Below, piece by piece: positions 34,602 to 46,766 of a DNA stretch of 64,000 nt (within the stretch, counting starts at the first letter, position 1; every line of letters begins with the position of its first letter). The DNA comes from Nephrocerus scutellatus. Its lineage: Eukaryota > Arthropoda > Insecta > Diptera > Pipunculidae. The position numbers and the translations under genes are program-made. Location of the stretch: contig OX352765.1 of NCBI GenBank assembly GCA_947095585.1, forward strand, positions 58,616,920 to 58,680,919, read 5' to 3'. The notes below the pieces were generated by a model. It made no database searches. It was given only the letters and a program-made list of their open reading frames with translations, and had not been told where the DNA came from.

Positions 34602-36320
34602 CTGGTTCGACAGCAAAAGAAAAATATTTGCCAGTCAAGTCGACGCACTACTTCACACGCCCACGCTGTGCTAAGCATTATAAGGGTGCAAACCCCTTTA
34701 GCGTGTGTACATTATAAAAAAAAAACATTTTAAGAGAGAAATTAGACAAGGAATCTCAGAAGCAATACGAAGACTCATTAAACAATCCGAGGGACCTCCA
34801 GAACTTGGAGGATTTCCTGAAGTTCCTAGAAAAGAGGTTTATCGGCTAGAGACCTGCCAGCCGATGGTGGTCAATTGTCAACCACACCGTGGGAACACAA
34901 CAAGCATTAGACCGAAGAGTGTAAACAATTGTTATACAGTTGCACAGAACCACTGTTCAATATGCAATGGTATCCATCCCATCTATCATTGCCAGGAGTT
35001 CAGAAACATGTCACCTGAACTTAAAGTACAAAAACTAAACTCCAAGAAAGGTTGCATAAACTGTTTAAGCACAAAACACCAGCTAATGCAATGCCTTAGC
35101 AAAACAAGATGCGAGACGTGCAACGGAAAGCACAACACATTATTGCATGAGTTTTTTGCTGAAAAGGTTGCACCCAGTACCAACCACAATCAGAACAAGG
35201 TACAATCGCTAACTGTCAAAAGAACAAACAAGCACGAGGTTCGTCTAACAACAGCATGCGTCCTGGGCAACGGTTAATGCTAAGAGCATTAATTGGTCAA
35301 GGTTCTCAAGCTTCATTCATCACCGAAGCAGCATTTCAAAGAATTCAAGCAAAAAAAGAAGCATCATACGTAACCGTCATCGGAATGGGAGGATGTGAAG
35401 CCGGATGGATGAAACACAAAACAACTCTTCACTTAACTCAAAGATTCGATTCAAGCTATTCTCTACACGTAGAAGCGTTAATAATGAAAACGTTGACAAG
35501 ATATCTACCCGAATATGATCTGAGGTACAACTTGGAACTCGTAAATAAGGTAGTCTTGGCAGATCCGCAATACAACAAACCTGGACAAATAGACATCATA
35601 TTAGGAGCTGATGTATTCGGAGAAATAATTCTCAATGGAATTATCAAGGAGCAAACGTCATCTGTAGTCGCACAACAAACACAATTTGGATGGATTCATT
35701 CCGGATCTCCAACCAAAAATAAAGGCAACAAGCATATTATAACCGGCCTCATCGCCACTACGAGCTTAACGAAAGAGTTAACAAAGTTCTGGGATATAAA
35801 AGATTTTAAGAGCCACAGCGAGCTAAAGGTAACGGAGGAGCACGACGCATTCTTCAAAGAGAATACAACAAGGGACAAGAAAGGAAGATATACAGTTCGT
35901 CTTCCTTTTAAGTCAGGAGCACCAAGTCTCAGCGAAAACAAGGAGTCTGCTTTAGCTAGATTCAAGGCATTGGAAGCCAGATTTGGACGCGATACAAAAT
36001 TAGAAGCCAAATACAAACATTTCATGAAGGAATACATAAATTTAGGCCATATGAACGTGAGATCAATTCCTACTAATGAACTTAATAACTGCTATCTACC
36101 ACATCATGCAGTGTGGAAACGCGACAGTTAAAATACTAGCTAACGATTTTTATGTAGATGATGTATTGACAGGAGCAAATTCACTTCGAGAAGCAAAATT
36201 GGTACAACGCGAACTACAAGATCTATCGCAAGCCGGTGGGATGCATCTAAGAAAATGGAGTAGCAATCGACATGAGCTGATAACAACTATTTCAGAAATT
36301 CAGTTAAATTTTACAAACCG
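34602..36320 (+). pseudogene. BEL gag-protease-RT remnant, U6
   Basis: A deletion of about 125 bp right after the short poly(A) insertion (ataaaaaaaaaacattttaagag) removes the start of the Gag segment. A one-base loss near 35273 (caacggttaatg) shifts the frame between 34705-35277 and 35256-36131. The protease Asp is Gly; the RT N-terminus is complete to LPHHAVW. Confidence 0.86.
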
Positions 36321-36492
36321 TGGAACAATAAATTAATTGGTGAATTTCAAACCTTGAGACAATAAATAAATTAAATGAAATTTTACAAACCTATAAACAT
36401 TAAATAATAAAATGGAAAGTGCAGTGAACATAAAATCCTATAGTTCTCAGGAGCTTAAAGAAGAGCTTGCAAGGCGAGGTCTAAGTACTGCA

Positions 36493-36795
36493 TGAAATAT
36501 AATAATAATATTTGGCGCGACAGACCATTGCGCTCCAAGGCCTAACTTCTCGCGACCATTTGTGCTGCACATGTTAATTTTTGGGACACAAATGGAAGGG
36601 ACCTACAATTTAAGGCCGGATCCGAACGGCGAATTGAAAAGCTTTCCGTGACAAGGTATTAATTACTCTCGGAATGTTTGTCACCCATTCGCAAGAGGTG
36701 GGACACCGTGAAAAATACTTTTGGTGTTGCTGGGATTCGAACCTGAACCTCCTGCGCAGCAGCTATGTGCATTACCACTGAGCCATGGCGCCCAC
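36493..36795 (-). mobile_element. tRNA-derived SINE, U6 (303-bp form)
   Basis: Even-length SINE, same insertion. The Gypsy leader just upstream has a private change (acaaacctata) that breaks the second 15-mer of the BEL/Gypsy junction. Confidence 0.85.
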
Positions 36796-38580
36796 ACTGC
36801 AGGAAATAAGCAAGAGCTATTTCTCCGATAACAACAAGTCGTTAAAGCAGAAAAACAGCAGGCTGGTGAACCATTTTCAATTGAGACGGAGTTAGTGGAG
36901 CGAAAAACGGCTAATTCGAAAGATAGCGAAGCACTAAACATGGAAGCGATGTTTAATGCTCTAATGCAGCAAATGAAGCAGCAAAGTGAACAATCGCAGC
37001 AACGGAATCAAGAGATTAAAAAAGAGTTGATTCAGCAAAAGCAAGAATCGCAGCAGATATCGCAGCAGTTAAATTCCAAACTGACCGTTAAGTTTGAACA
37101 GCAAATTCAACAATCGCAGAAACAAAAGCCATGAACTGAAGCAGGAATTTACTCGGCAAACCCAAGAACTGAATTCCAAATTTGATCAGCAAAATGAAAA
37201 GCTGGATGTTATTTAGGAAAAGTTAAGAGGTGAAATGAGAGGAATTGAAACTTCGCTTAAAGGTGAGATAAATGGAATTCATAAAGAAATTAGTGGCTTG
37301 GAAGGAAAAATTAAAGAGTTTGACACCCGGTTGGATAGTCGTACCCAGTTCGTCAGGGAAAGCACTCAACACACCAGTACCAGAGTCATCCCAGAATCTT
37401 CTAGTACCCAAAAAGGAATTTTAAAGCCACCTGCGTTCGATGGCGATACAGCATTTGAAAATTTCAAAGTGCAGTTTGCAGCTGCTGTAAAACACAATGG
37501 ATGGGGTGTACAAGAACAGCTTAATTCTTTGATCCTAGCGTTGAGGGGCAAAGCAGCTCATGTATTACAAATGATTCTAAATGACGAGATGAGTTCCGGA
37601 AGAATCTTGAAAGAGTTGGACTTGCGTTATGAACAGTCTCACACACAGGAGCTAAGCAAAATACAACTCCAGATGAAGAAACAACAGCGAGGAGAACGCC
37701 TTTAAGAATTAGAACGTGAAATAACCAAGTTAGCACGACAAGCCTATGGTGGGGTTCCGGCTGGTATCTTGGACGGATTGGCAGTGGATGCGTTCATCAA
37801 TGCTATTCGAGATGAACAGTTGAAGCTTCATTTGAGGACAACAGCCAGAGGAAAGTCGATGAATGAAGTGTTGGCATCGGCTTTGGAGTACGAAGCAGCT
37901 AGAGCCAGTTTCTCTACTGATTTAGTTAGATTGCGCAAGTTGGTAACTGAGGACATAACACAAATAGAAGCCCCCATTGATGAGAAGATTCGAAAATCAA
38001 AGACTGGACGCTTCCAGAACGACAGGAATTCCACATCAAATTCTCGTCCAAAGTGTTTTAGATGTCAGAAACCTGGACATTTCATTCAGGATTGCAAAGA
38101 GCTGAGTGCTGGAAACATGATGAGACAGCCTGTGAATGGTGTCAATAATCTGGAAAGATTACGGCGAATAGATGCACAATATTTGAAGAAGGTGGAGCGA
38201 TCGTCTTGTACCAGCTTTGCAGGGCAAAGGCTGAAGAAGCCAAGGAAATATCCCAGGGTCACAATACGCAGCACAAATCTTGGAAGGGATTGCAACAGTT
38301 TGGCTGTTATTGGCGTATTGGAGAGAAGACCTTGCGATTTTGTTCTAGACACAGGAGCTTCCAGATCAATTGTAAGTCCTGAAATGGTGTCTGGAGAGAA
38401 AGTAAATAGAGTGCATCACTACAAGTTGAGGACAGCTACAGGACATGCTGCAGCAGTTAAGGGTGAACGTTTTCTTTCAGTCGAGTTTGGAGGAATAAGT
38501 TTCGACATCGGTTTATTGTTGCCCGAGTGGAAAATGAATGCATATTGGGTCTGGATTTTATGATGGCGCACCAGATGTAA
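36796..38580 (+). pseudogene. Gypsy Gag-nucleocapsid-protease, U6
   Basis: Mosaic: odd-type NALMQQ and gagacggag, then even-type FDTRLD and the protease frameshift (frame 37769-38563). Private LKKPRKYP change. Confidence 0.85.
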
Positions 38581-39101
38581 CTTGATTTAAGAATGCAAGT
38601 AATGAGATGGCGTAATGTGGAAGTTCCGCTCAGCATGACCGGCAATCACAATGGTGGATCATTGAGGAAGTGTTGTGTCCCCGAGTACAAACAAAGTAGA
38701 AGACCGGAAATCCAAAAATGTTCAGTTGTTTTACGAATCACGGACCAGCAGATGATTTAAGAAAGCAAGTAATGAGATGGCGTAATGTGGAAGTTCCGCT
38801 CAGCATGACCGGCAATCACAATGGTGGATCATTGAGGAAGAGTTGTGTCCCCGAGTACAAACAAAGTAGAAGACCGGAAATCCAAAAATGTTCAGTTGTT
38901 TCACGAATCACGGTCCAGCAGATGAAAGATCATTTGACAAGAGAGCAGCTTAGGGAAGAACAAGGGCAGGATGATTCAATTGCTCCAGTACTTTGATGGA
39001 TGGAGCAAGGAGAAAGATCGCAGTGGCACGAAATTGCAACAGCAAGTCCGACAGTAAAAAGTTACTGGTTAAGTTCGGGACGAACAGAATTAAGGTGGGG
39101 G
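38581..39101 (+). pseudogene. Gypsy integrase remnant and polypurine tract, U6 (minimal)
   Basis: 170-bp duplication at 38584-38753 and 38754-38923 with odd-type bases. Integrase is deleted; the joint reads ttactggttaagttcggg, one t longer than in U2/U4 and shared with U7. Confidence 0.82.
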
Positions 39102-39104
39102 TAA

Positions 39105-39528
39105 TGTTACGAAAAGTCGTCAGTAGCGTATATAATAGAATTCAAATCCTAAAATAAATCCAAATGTAAATACTGCATACTAAAAATAAGCACTTTTGTG
39201 TTGCATACTTTTAGGCTCTAATAGTATTAGATTTGAAATTTGAAATGTAACCGCCTGTAAGTTTGAATCATTGTGTACTGGTCAAACAAGTAGTCAAACC
39301 GGTTTGTGCAGTCTGCCCGGTTATTGTTAAAGAACATGATTGAACATATAGTCTATTTTCTATTTCTATTAAAGCTATAACCTAAGAGAATTATTGTGAA
39401 GTACTAGTGTTCTTGTGTACATTTAAAGTAATCACCATTAAAAATTGTGAACCTGTGTTTATTTTATTGGTGTTCATTAAAGTTGTTATTTTTAAATTAA
39501 ATTAATCGAAAGCCTGAATTTCGTAACA
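39105..39528 (+). repeat. Gypsy LTR, U7 (424 bp)
   Basis: Odd-type LTR with a private deletion of about 36 bp near the 3' end (taaattaaattaatcgaaag), which removes the TTG that opens the LTR-LINE frame in other units. Confidence 0.87.
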
Positions 39529-40816
39529 ATATCAATGACTTGTTGTCTTCTACAACATGTGATATCCACTCATTTGCTGATGATACGACGTTATCGGCTT
39601 CCATGGAGTTTGTTAGTCAAATAGAATGCAATTCTCGCTTGATTGGTTCGCGTGAATTAATGAATTCGACAATTCTGTCGAGCATTCAAGTAATTCTTGA
39701 TTGGGGCAGATCTAATACGGTGGAATTTAACCCAAATAAATTCCAGGCTTGTCTTTTTTCTCAAAAGGCAATTCAACATTACGTACCACCAGTAATTAAT
39801 GGTGCCACTATTGCGAGATCAGTTTCACTTAAGATGTTAGGTTTGAAAATTTCTAGTGAACTTTCCTGGAAGGAACATATTTATGAAATCTCAAAAAGAG
39901 CGAGCTAATGCTTGGGCTTTATAAGACGTTGTAATTTTAACTTCAGCCACTCTGAAGTATTAAGATTATATAAATCTTATGTTAGACCAATTTTAGAATT
40001 TAATTCATTTGTGTGGGGTGGGGCTCCTAGATCGCATTTGGTTCATCTTGATGAAATTCAAAATAGAGTTATCCGTTTGATAAACGATGTAACCATTACT
40101 TCATCTCTTGATTCTTTGGAGCATAGACGTAATGTTGGAGCTTTATATGTTTTCTTCAAATTTTACAACGGTTCTTCTGTTCTTCAGAAACCCGTTCTCT
40201 ATTCCCAGGTCCTTTTGTCAGCAACGTTAACACTCGTTTGAGGTCTAATCAACATAGATTTGCCTTAAAACCGTTCTCATGTAGAACCCAACACTTCAAA
40301 CCGTCCTTTTATACGAGAGTGACTTCGATGTGCAATCAATTGGTCGACTCCGTATTTCCCGAATCTTATAATTTACAGGCCTTCAAAATAGCTGTCAACA
40401 ACTTCCTGAAGGACGACCGTAGTGTTCATTAGAGGATACGATTATTTTATATAAAAAAATTATTATTGATTGTATTTTTGTATTATTTAAAATATTTGTT
40501 GTTTATTTTGTAATATTTTCTTGGTCAAGGTTTTTTGTAGTTTTCTCTGACCATGATTCATTGATAAAAGTATTTGGACTCGCGTCGTTTTAAATTCGTG
40601 TTCGTTTTTTCGTATTGCTTTTTTCAATGAATCAGAGATAATTCTGAGAAAATAAATTGAAACCGGCTACAAACGCGAGGAATGTATTATATTGTAAATC
40701 ACATTCCTTCGAATTTTTAATTTTTAATTTTAATAAAGGGCATAGCCCAACTTATTGCCGTGACGAAAGTCATTCAGGGACTTATCCCTTGGCAATGAGT
40801 CTTTAAAAAAAAAAAA
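39529..40816 (+). pseudogene. LINE RT 3' half and poly(A), U7
   Basis: Odd type: FADD, TAA after KRAS (39906-39908), frames 39912-40241 and 40238-40432. Poly(A) ends at 40816. Confidence 0.86.
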
Positions 40817-42659
40817 CTGGTTCGACAGCAAAAGAAAAATATTTGCCAGTCAAGTCGACGCACTACTTCACACGCCCACGCTGTGCTAAGCATTATAAGG
40901 GTGCAAACCCCTTTAGCGTGTGTACATTATAAAAAAAAAAAAAACGCCTTACAACAGAATCCGTAGAAGGTCTACGCAAGTTGTATGACACAACAAAAGA
41001 AACTGTCCATGCCCTATCCTCATTAGGCATGGATGTAAACTCATTCGGTCCAATCGTCACACACATTTTAAGAGAGAAATTAGACAAGGAATCTCAGAAG
41101 CAATACGAAGACTCATTAAACAATCCGAGGGACCTCCAGAACTTGGAGGATTTCCTGAAGTTCCTAGAAAAGAGGTTTATCGGCTAGAGACCTGCCAGCC
41201 GATGGTGGTCAATTGTCAACCACACCGTGGGAACACAACAAGCATTAGACCGAAGAGTGTAAAAAATTGTTATACAGTTGCACAGAACCACTGTTCAATA
41301 TGCAATGGTATCCATCCCATCTATCATTGCCAGGAGTTCAGAAACATGTCACCTGAACTTAAAGTACAAAAACTAAACTCCAAGAAAGGTTTCATAAACT
41401 GTTTAAGCACAAAACACCAGCTAATGCAATGCCTTAGCAAAACAAGATGCGAGACGTGCAACGGAAAGCACAACACATTATTGCATGAGTTTTTTGCTGA
41501 AAAGGTTGCACCCAGTACCAACCACAATCAGAACAAGGTACAATCGCTAACTGTCAAAAGAACAAACAAGAACGAGGTTCTTCTAACAACAGCATGCGTC
41601 CTGGGCAACGGATTAATGCTAAGAGCATTAATTGGTCAAGGTTCTCAAGCTTCATTCATCACCGAAGCAGCATTTCAAAGAATTCAAGCAAAAAAAGAAG
41701 CATCAAACGTAACCGTCATCGGAATGGGAGGATGTGAAGCCGGATGGATGAAACACAAAACAACTCTTCACTTAACTCAAAGATTCGATTCAAGCTATTC
41801 TCTACACGTAGAAGCGTTAATAATGAAAACGTTGACAAGATATCTACCCGAATATGATCTGAGGTACAACTTGGAACTCGTAAATAAGGTAGTCTTGGCA
41901 GATCCGCAATACAACAAACCTGGACAAATAGACATCATATTAGGAGCTGATGTATTCGGAGAAATAATTCTCAATGGAATTATCAAGGAGCAAACGTCAT
42001 CTGTAGTCGCACAACAAACACAATTTGGATGGATTCATTCCGGATCTCCAACCAAAAATAAAGGCAACAAGCATATTATAACCGGCCTCATCGCCACTAC
42101 GAGCTTAACGAAAGAGTTAACAAAGTTCTGGGATATAAAAGATTTTAAGAGCCACAGCGAGCTAAAGGTAACGGAGGAGCACGACGCATTCTTCAAAAAA
42201 AATACAACAAGGGACAAGAAAGGAAGATATACAGTTCGTCTTCCTTTTAAGTCAGGAGCACCAAGTCTCGGCGAAAACAAGGGTGCTGCTTTAGCTAGAT
42301 TCAAGGCATTGGAAGCCAGATTTGGACGCGATACAAAATTAGAAGCCGAATACAAACATTTCATGAAGGAATACATAAATTTAGGCCATATGAACGTGAG
42401 ATCAATTCCTACTAATGAACTTAATAACTGCTATCTACCACATCATGCAGTCTGGAAACGCGACAGTTAAAATACTAGCTAACGATTTTTATGTAGATGA
42501 TGTATTGACAGGAGCAAATTCACTTCGAGAAGCAAAATTGGTACAACGCGAACTACAAGATCTATCGCAAGCCGGTGGGATGCATCTAAGAAAATGGAGT
42601 AGCAATCGACATGAGCTGATAACAACTATTTCAGAAATTCAGTTAAATTTTACAAACCG
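40817..42659 (+). pseudogene. BEL gag-protease-RT remnant, U7
   Basis: 422-aa frame 41202-42470, odd-type knuckle Phe and protease Gly. Private changes: His to Asn (TNKNEV), Glu to Lys (FFKKNTT), and a g-to-c change (gcagtctgg) near the RT deletion joint. Confidence 0.87.
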
Positions 42660-42831
42660 TGGAACAATAAATTAATTGGTGAATTTCAAACCTTGAGACA
42701 ATAAATAAATTAAATGAAATTTTACAAACCGATAAACATTAAATAATAAAATGGAAAGTGCAGTGAACATAAAATCCTATAGTTCTCAGGAGCTTAAAGA
42801 AGAGCTTGCAAGGCGAGGTCTAAGTACTGCA

Positions 42832-43126
42832 TGAAATATAATAATAATATTTGGCGCGACAGACCATTGCGCTCCAAGGCCTAACTTCTCGCGACCATTT
42901 GTGCTGCACATGTTAATTTTTGGGACACAAATGGAAGGGACCTACAATTTAAGGCCGGATCCGAACGGCGAATTGAAAAGCTTTCCGTATTAATTACTCT
43001 CGGAATGTTTGTCACCCATTCGCAAAAGGTGGGACACCGTGAAAAATACTTTTGGTGTTGCTGGGATTCGAACCTGAACCTCCTGCGCAGCAGCTATGTG
43101 CATTACCACTGAGCCATGGCGCCCAC
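42832..43126 (-). mobile_element. tRNA-derived SINE, U7 (295-bp form)
   Basis: Odd-length SINE with the common tttggcgcgac tail and one private change in the body (cgcaaaagg). Confidence 0.85.
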
Positions 43127-44911
43127 ACTGCAGGAAATAAGCAAGAGCTATTTCTCCGATAACAACAAGTCGTTAAAGCAGAAAAACAGCAGGCTGGTGA
43201 ACCATTTTCAATTGAGACGGAGTTAGTGGAGCGAAAAACGGCTAATTCGAAAGATAGCGAAGCACTAAACATGGAAGCGATGTTTAATGCTCTAATGCAG
43301 CAAATGAAGCAGCAAAGTGAACAATCGCAGCAACGGAATCAAGAGATTAAAAAAGAGTTGATTCAGCAAAAGCAAGAATCGCAGCAGATATCGCAGCAGT
43401 TAAATTCCAAACTGACCGTTAAGTTTGAACAGCAAATTCAACAATCGCAGAAACAAAAGCCATGAACTGAAGCAGGAATTTACTCGGCAAACCCAAGAAC
43501 TGAATTCCAAATTTGATCAGCAAAATGAAAAGCTGGATGTAATTTAGGAAAAGTTAAGAGGTGAAATGAGAGGAATTGAAACTTCGCTTAAAGGTGAGAT
43601 AAATGGAATTCATAAAGAAATTAGTGGCTTGGAAGGAAAAATTAAAGAGGTTGAGACCCGGTTGGATAGTCGTACCCAGTTCGTCAGGGAAAGCACTCAA
43701 CACACCAGTACCAGAGTCATCCCAGAATCTTCTAGTACCCAAAAAGGAATTTTAAAGCCACCTGCGTTCGATGGCGATACAGCATTTGAAAATTTCAAAG
43801 TGCAGTTTGCAGCTGCTGTAAAACACAATGGATGGGGTGTACAAGAACAGCTTAATTCTTTGATCCTAGCGTTGAGGGGCAAAGCAGCTCATGTATTACA
43901 AATGATTCTAAATGACGAGATGAGTTCCGGAAGAATCTTGAAAGAGTTGGACTTGCGTTATGAACAGTCTCACACACAGGAGCTAAGCAAAATACAACTC
44001 CAGATGAAGAAACAACAGCGAGGAGAACGCCTTTAAGAATTAGAACGTGAAATAACCAAGTTAGCACGACAAGCCTATGGTGGGGTTCCGGCTGGTATCT
44101 TGGACGGATTGGCAGTGGATGCGTTCATCAATGCTATTCGAGATGAACAGTTGAAGCTTCATTTGAGGACAACAGCCAGAGGAAAGTCGATGAATGAAGT
44201 GTTGGCATCGGCTTTGGAGTACGAAGCAGCTAGAGCCAGTTTCTCTACTGATTTAGTTAGATTGCGCAAGTTGGTAACTGAGGACATAACACAAATAGAA
44301 GCCCCCATTGATGAGAAGATTCGAAAATCAAAGACTGGACGCTTCCAGAACGACAGGAATTCCACATCAAATTCTCGTCCAAAGTGTTTTAGATGTCAGA
44401 AACCTGGATATTTCATTCAGGATTGCAAAGAGCTGAGTGCTGGAAACATGATGAGACAGCCTGTGAATGGTGTCAATAATCTGGAAAGATTACGGCGAAT
44501 AGATGCACAATATTTGAAGAAGGTGGAGCGATCGTCTTGTACCAGCTTTGCAGGGCAAAGGCTGAAGAAGACAAGAAAATATCCCAGGGTCACAATACGC
44601 AGCACAAATCTTGGAAGGGATTGCAACAGTTTGGCTGTTATTGGCGTATTGGAGAGAAGACCTTGCGATTTTGTTCTAGACACAGGAGCTTCCAGATCAA
44701 TTGTAAGTCCTGAAATGGTGTCTGGAGAGAAAGTAAATAGAGTGCATCACTACAAGTTGAGGACAGCTACAGGACATGCTGCAGCAGTTAAGGGTGAACG
44801 TTTTCTTTCAGTCGAGTTTGGAGGAATAAGTTTCGACATCGGTTTATTGTTGCCCGAGTGGAAAATGAATGCATATTGGGTCTGGATTTTATGATGGCGC
44901 ACCAGATGTAA
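43127..44911 (+). pseudogene. Gypsy Gag-nucleocapsid-protease, U7 (hybrid)
   Basis: Capsid segment 43566-44036 is odd-type with Phe to Val (IKEVETR). The knuckle is CFRCQKPGYFIQDC: the zinc-binding His is Tyr, unique to this unit. aagacaagaaaat near 44570 is odd-type; gcagcagttaagg near 44780 and the protease frameshift are even-type. Confidence 0.86.
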
Positions 44912-45432
44912 CTTGATTTAAGAATGCAAGTAATGAGATGGCGTAATGTGGAAGTTCCGCTCAGCATGACCGGCAATCACAATGGTGGATCATTGAGGAA
45001 GTGTTGTGTCCCCGAGTACAAACAAAGTAGAAGACCGGAAATCCAAAAATGTTCAGTTGTTTTACGATTCACGGACCAGCAGATGATTTAAGAAAGCAAG
45101 TAATGAGATGGCGTAATGTGGAAGTTCCGCTCAGCATGACCGGCAATCACAATGGTGGATTATTGAGGAAGTGTTGTGTCCCCGAGTACAAACAAAGTAG
45201 AAGACCGGAAATCCAAAAATGTTCAGTTGTTTCACGAATCACGGTCCAGCAGATGAAAGATCATTTGACAAGAGAGCAGCTTAGGGAAGAACAAGGACAG
45301 GATGATTCAATTGCTCCAGTACTTTGATGGATGGAGCAAGGAGAAAGACCGCAGTGGCACGAAATTGCAACATCAAGTCCGACAGTAAAAAGTTACTGGT
45401 TAAGTTCGGGACGAACAGAATTAAGGTGGGGG
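44912..45432 (+). pseudogene. Gypsy integrase remnant and polypurine tract, U7 (minimal)
   Basis: 170-bp duplication at 44915-45084 and 45085-45254, even-type (FTIHG, LLRKCC). Integrase is deleted with the ttactggttaag joint shared with U6. Confidence 0.82.
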
Positions 45433-45435
45433 TAA

Positions 45436-45895
45436 TGTTACGAAAAGTCGTCAGTAGCGTATATAATAGAATTCAAATCCTAAAATAAATCCAAATGTAA
45501 ATACTGCATACTAAAAATAAGCACTTTTGTGTTGCATACTTTTAGGCTCTAATAGTATTAGATTTGAAATTTGAAATGTAACCGCCTGTAAGTTTGAATC
45601 ATTGTGTACTGGTCAAACAAGTAGTCAAACCGGTTTGTGCAGTCTGCCCGGTTATTGTTAAAGAACATGATTGAACATATAGTCTATTTTCTATTTCTAT
45701 TAAAGCTATAACCTAAGAGAATTATTGTGAAGTACTAGTGTTCTTGTGTACATTTAAAGTAATCACCATTAAAAATTGTGAACTTGTGTTTATTTTATTG
45801 GTGTTCATTAAAGTTGTTATTTTTAAATTAATTAACTTGTGTTGTGTTTTAATTGCATAATCCTTTACGAACTCGAAAGCCTGAATTTCGTAACA
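45436..45895 (+). repeat. Gypsy LTR, U8 (460 bp)
   Basis: Odd-type LTR, as in U5. Last LTR of the homogeneous block. Confidence 0.88.
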
Positions 45896-46766
45896 ATATC
45901 AATGACTTGTTGTCTTCTACAACATGTGATATCCACTCATTTGCTGATGATACGACGTTATCGGCTTCCATGGAGTTTGTTAGTCAAATAGAATGCAATT
46001 CTCGCTTGATTGGTTCGCGTGAATTAATGAATTCGACAATTCTGTCGAGCATTCAAGTAATTCTTGATTGGGGCAGATCTAATACGGTGGAATTTAACCC
46101 AAATAAATTCCAGGCTTGTCTTTTTTCTCAAAAGGCAATTCAACATTACGTACCACCAGTAATTAATGGTGCCACTATTGCGAGATCAGTTTCACTTAAG
46201 ATGTTAGGTTTGAAAATTTCTAGTGAACTTTCCTGGAAGGAACATATTTATGAAATCTCAAAAAGAGCGAGCTAATGCTTGGGCTTTATAAGACGTTGTA
46301 ATTTTAACTTCAGCCACTCTGAAGTATTAAGATTATATAAATCTTATGTTAGACCAATTTTAGAATTTAATTCATTTGTGTGGGGTGGGGCTCCTAGATC
46401 GCATTTGGCTCATCTTGATGAAATTCAAAATAGAGTTATCCGTTTGATAAACGATGTAACCATTACTTTATCTCTTGATTCTTTGGAGCATAGACGTAAT
46501 GTTGGAGCTTTATATGTTTTCTTCAAATTTTACAACGGTTCTTCTGTTCTTCAGAAACCCGTTCTCTATTCCCAGGTCCTTTTGTCAGCAACGTTAACAC
46601 TCGTTTGAGGTCTAATCAACATAGATTTGCCTTAAAACCGTTCTCATGTAGAACCCAACACTTTAAACCGTCCTTTTATACGAGAGTGACTTCGATGTGC
46701 AATCAATTGGTCGACGAAAGTCATTCAGGGACTTATCCCTTGGCAATGAGTCTTTAAAAAAAAAAA
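45896..46766 (+). pseudogene. LINE RT 3' half, 3'-truncated, U8
   Basis: FADD present, TAA after KRAS (46273-46275). The C-terminus and most of the 3' UTR are lost: ggtcgac (end of the RT) is joined to gaaagtcattcag (end of the 3' UTR) with gac at the joint. Poly(A) ends at 46766. Private changes: HLAHLD and TLSLDS. Confidence 0.86.

Larger units (their letters stand above)
32904..39104 (+). repeat. Array unit U6 (6201 bp, even type, mosaic)
   Basis: Even-type LTR, LINE, BEL ESALARF and 303-bp SINE, but it lacks the 55-bp BEL deletion of U2/U4 and carries odd-type bases in places (NALMQQ in Gag, RKSC and FTNHG in the duplication). This suggests patchwork exchange between types. Confidence 0.82.
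39105..45435 (+). repeat. Array unit U7 (6331 bp, odd-to-even hybrid)
   Basis: Odd-type from the LTR through the Gypsy nucleocapsid, then even-type from the protease on (gcagcagttaagg, protease frameshift, minimal integrase). The switch lies between about 44580 and 44777. Confidence 0.83.
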
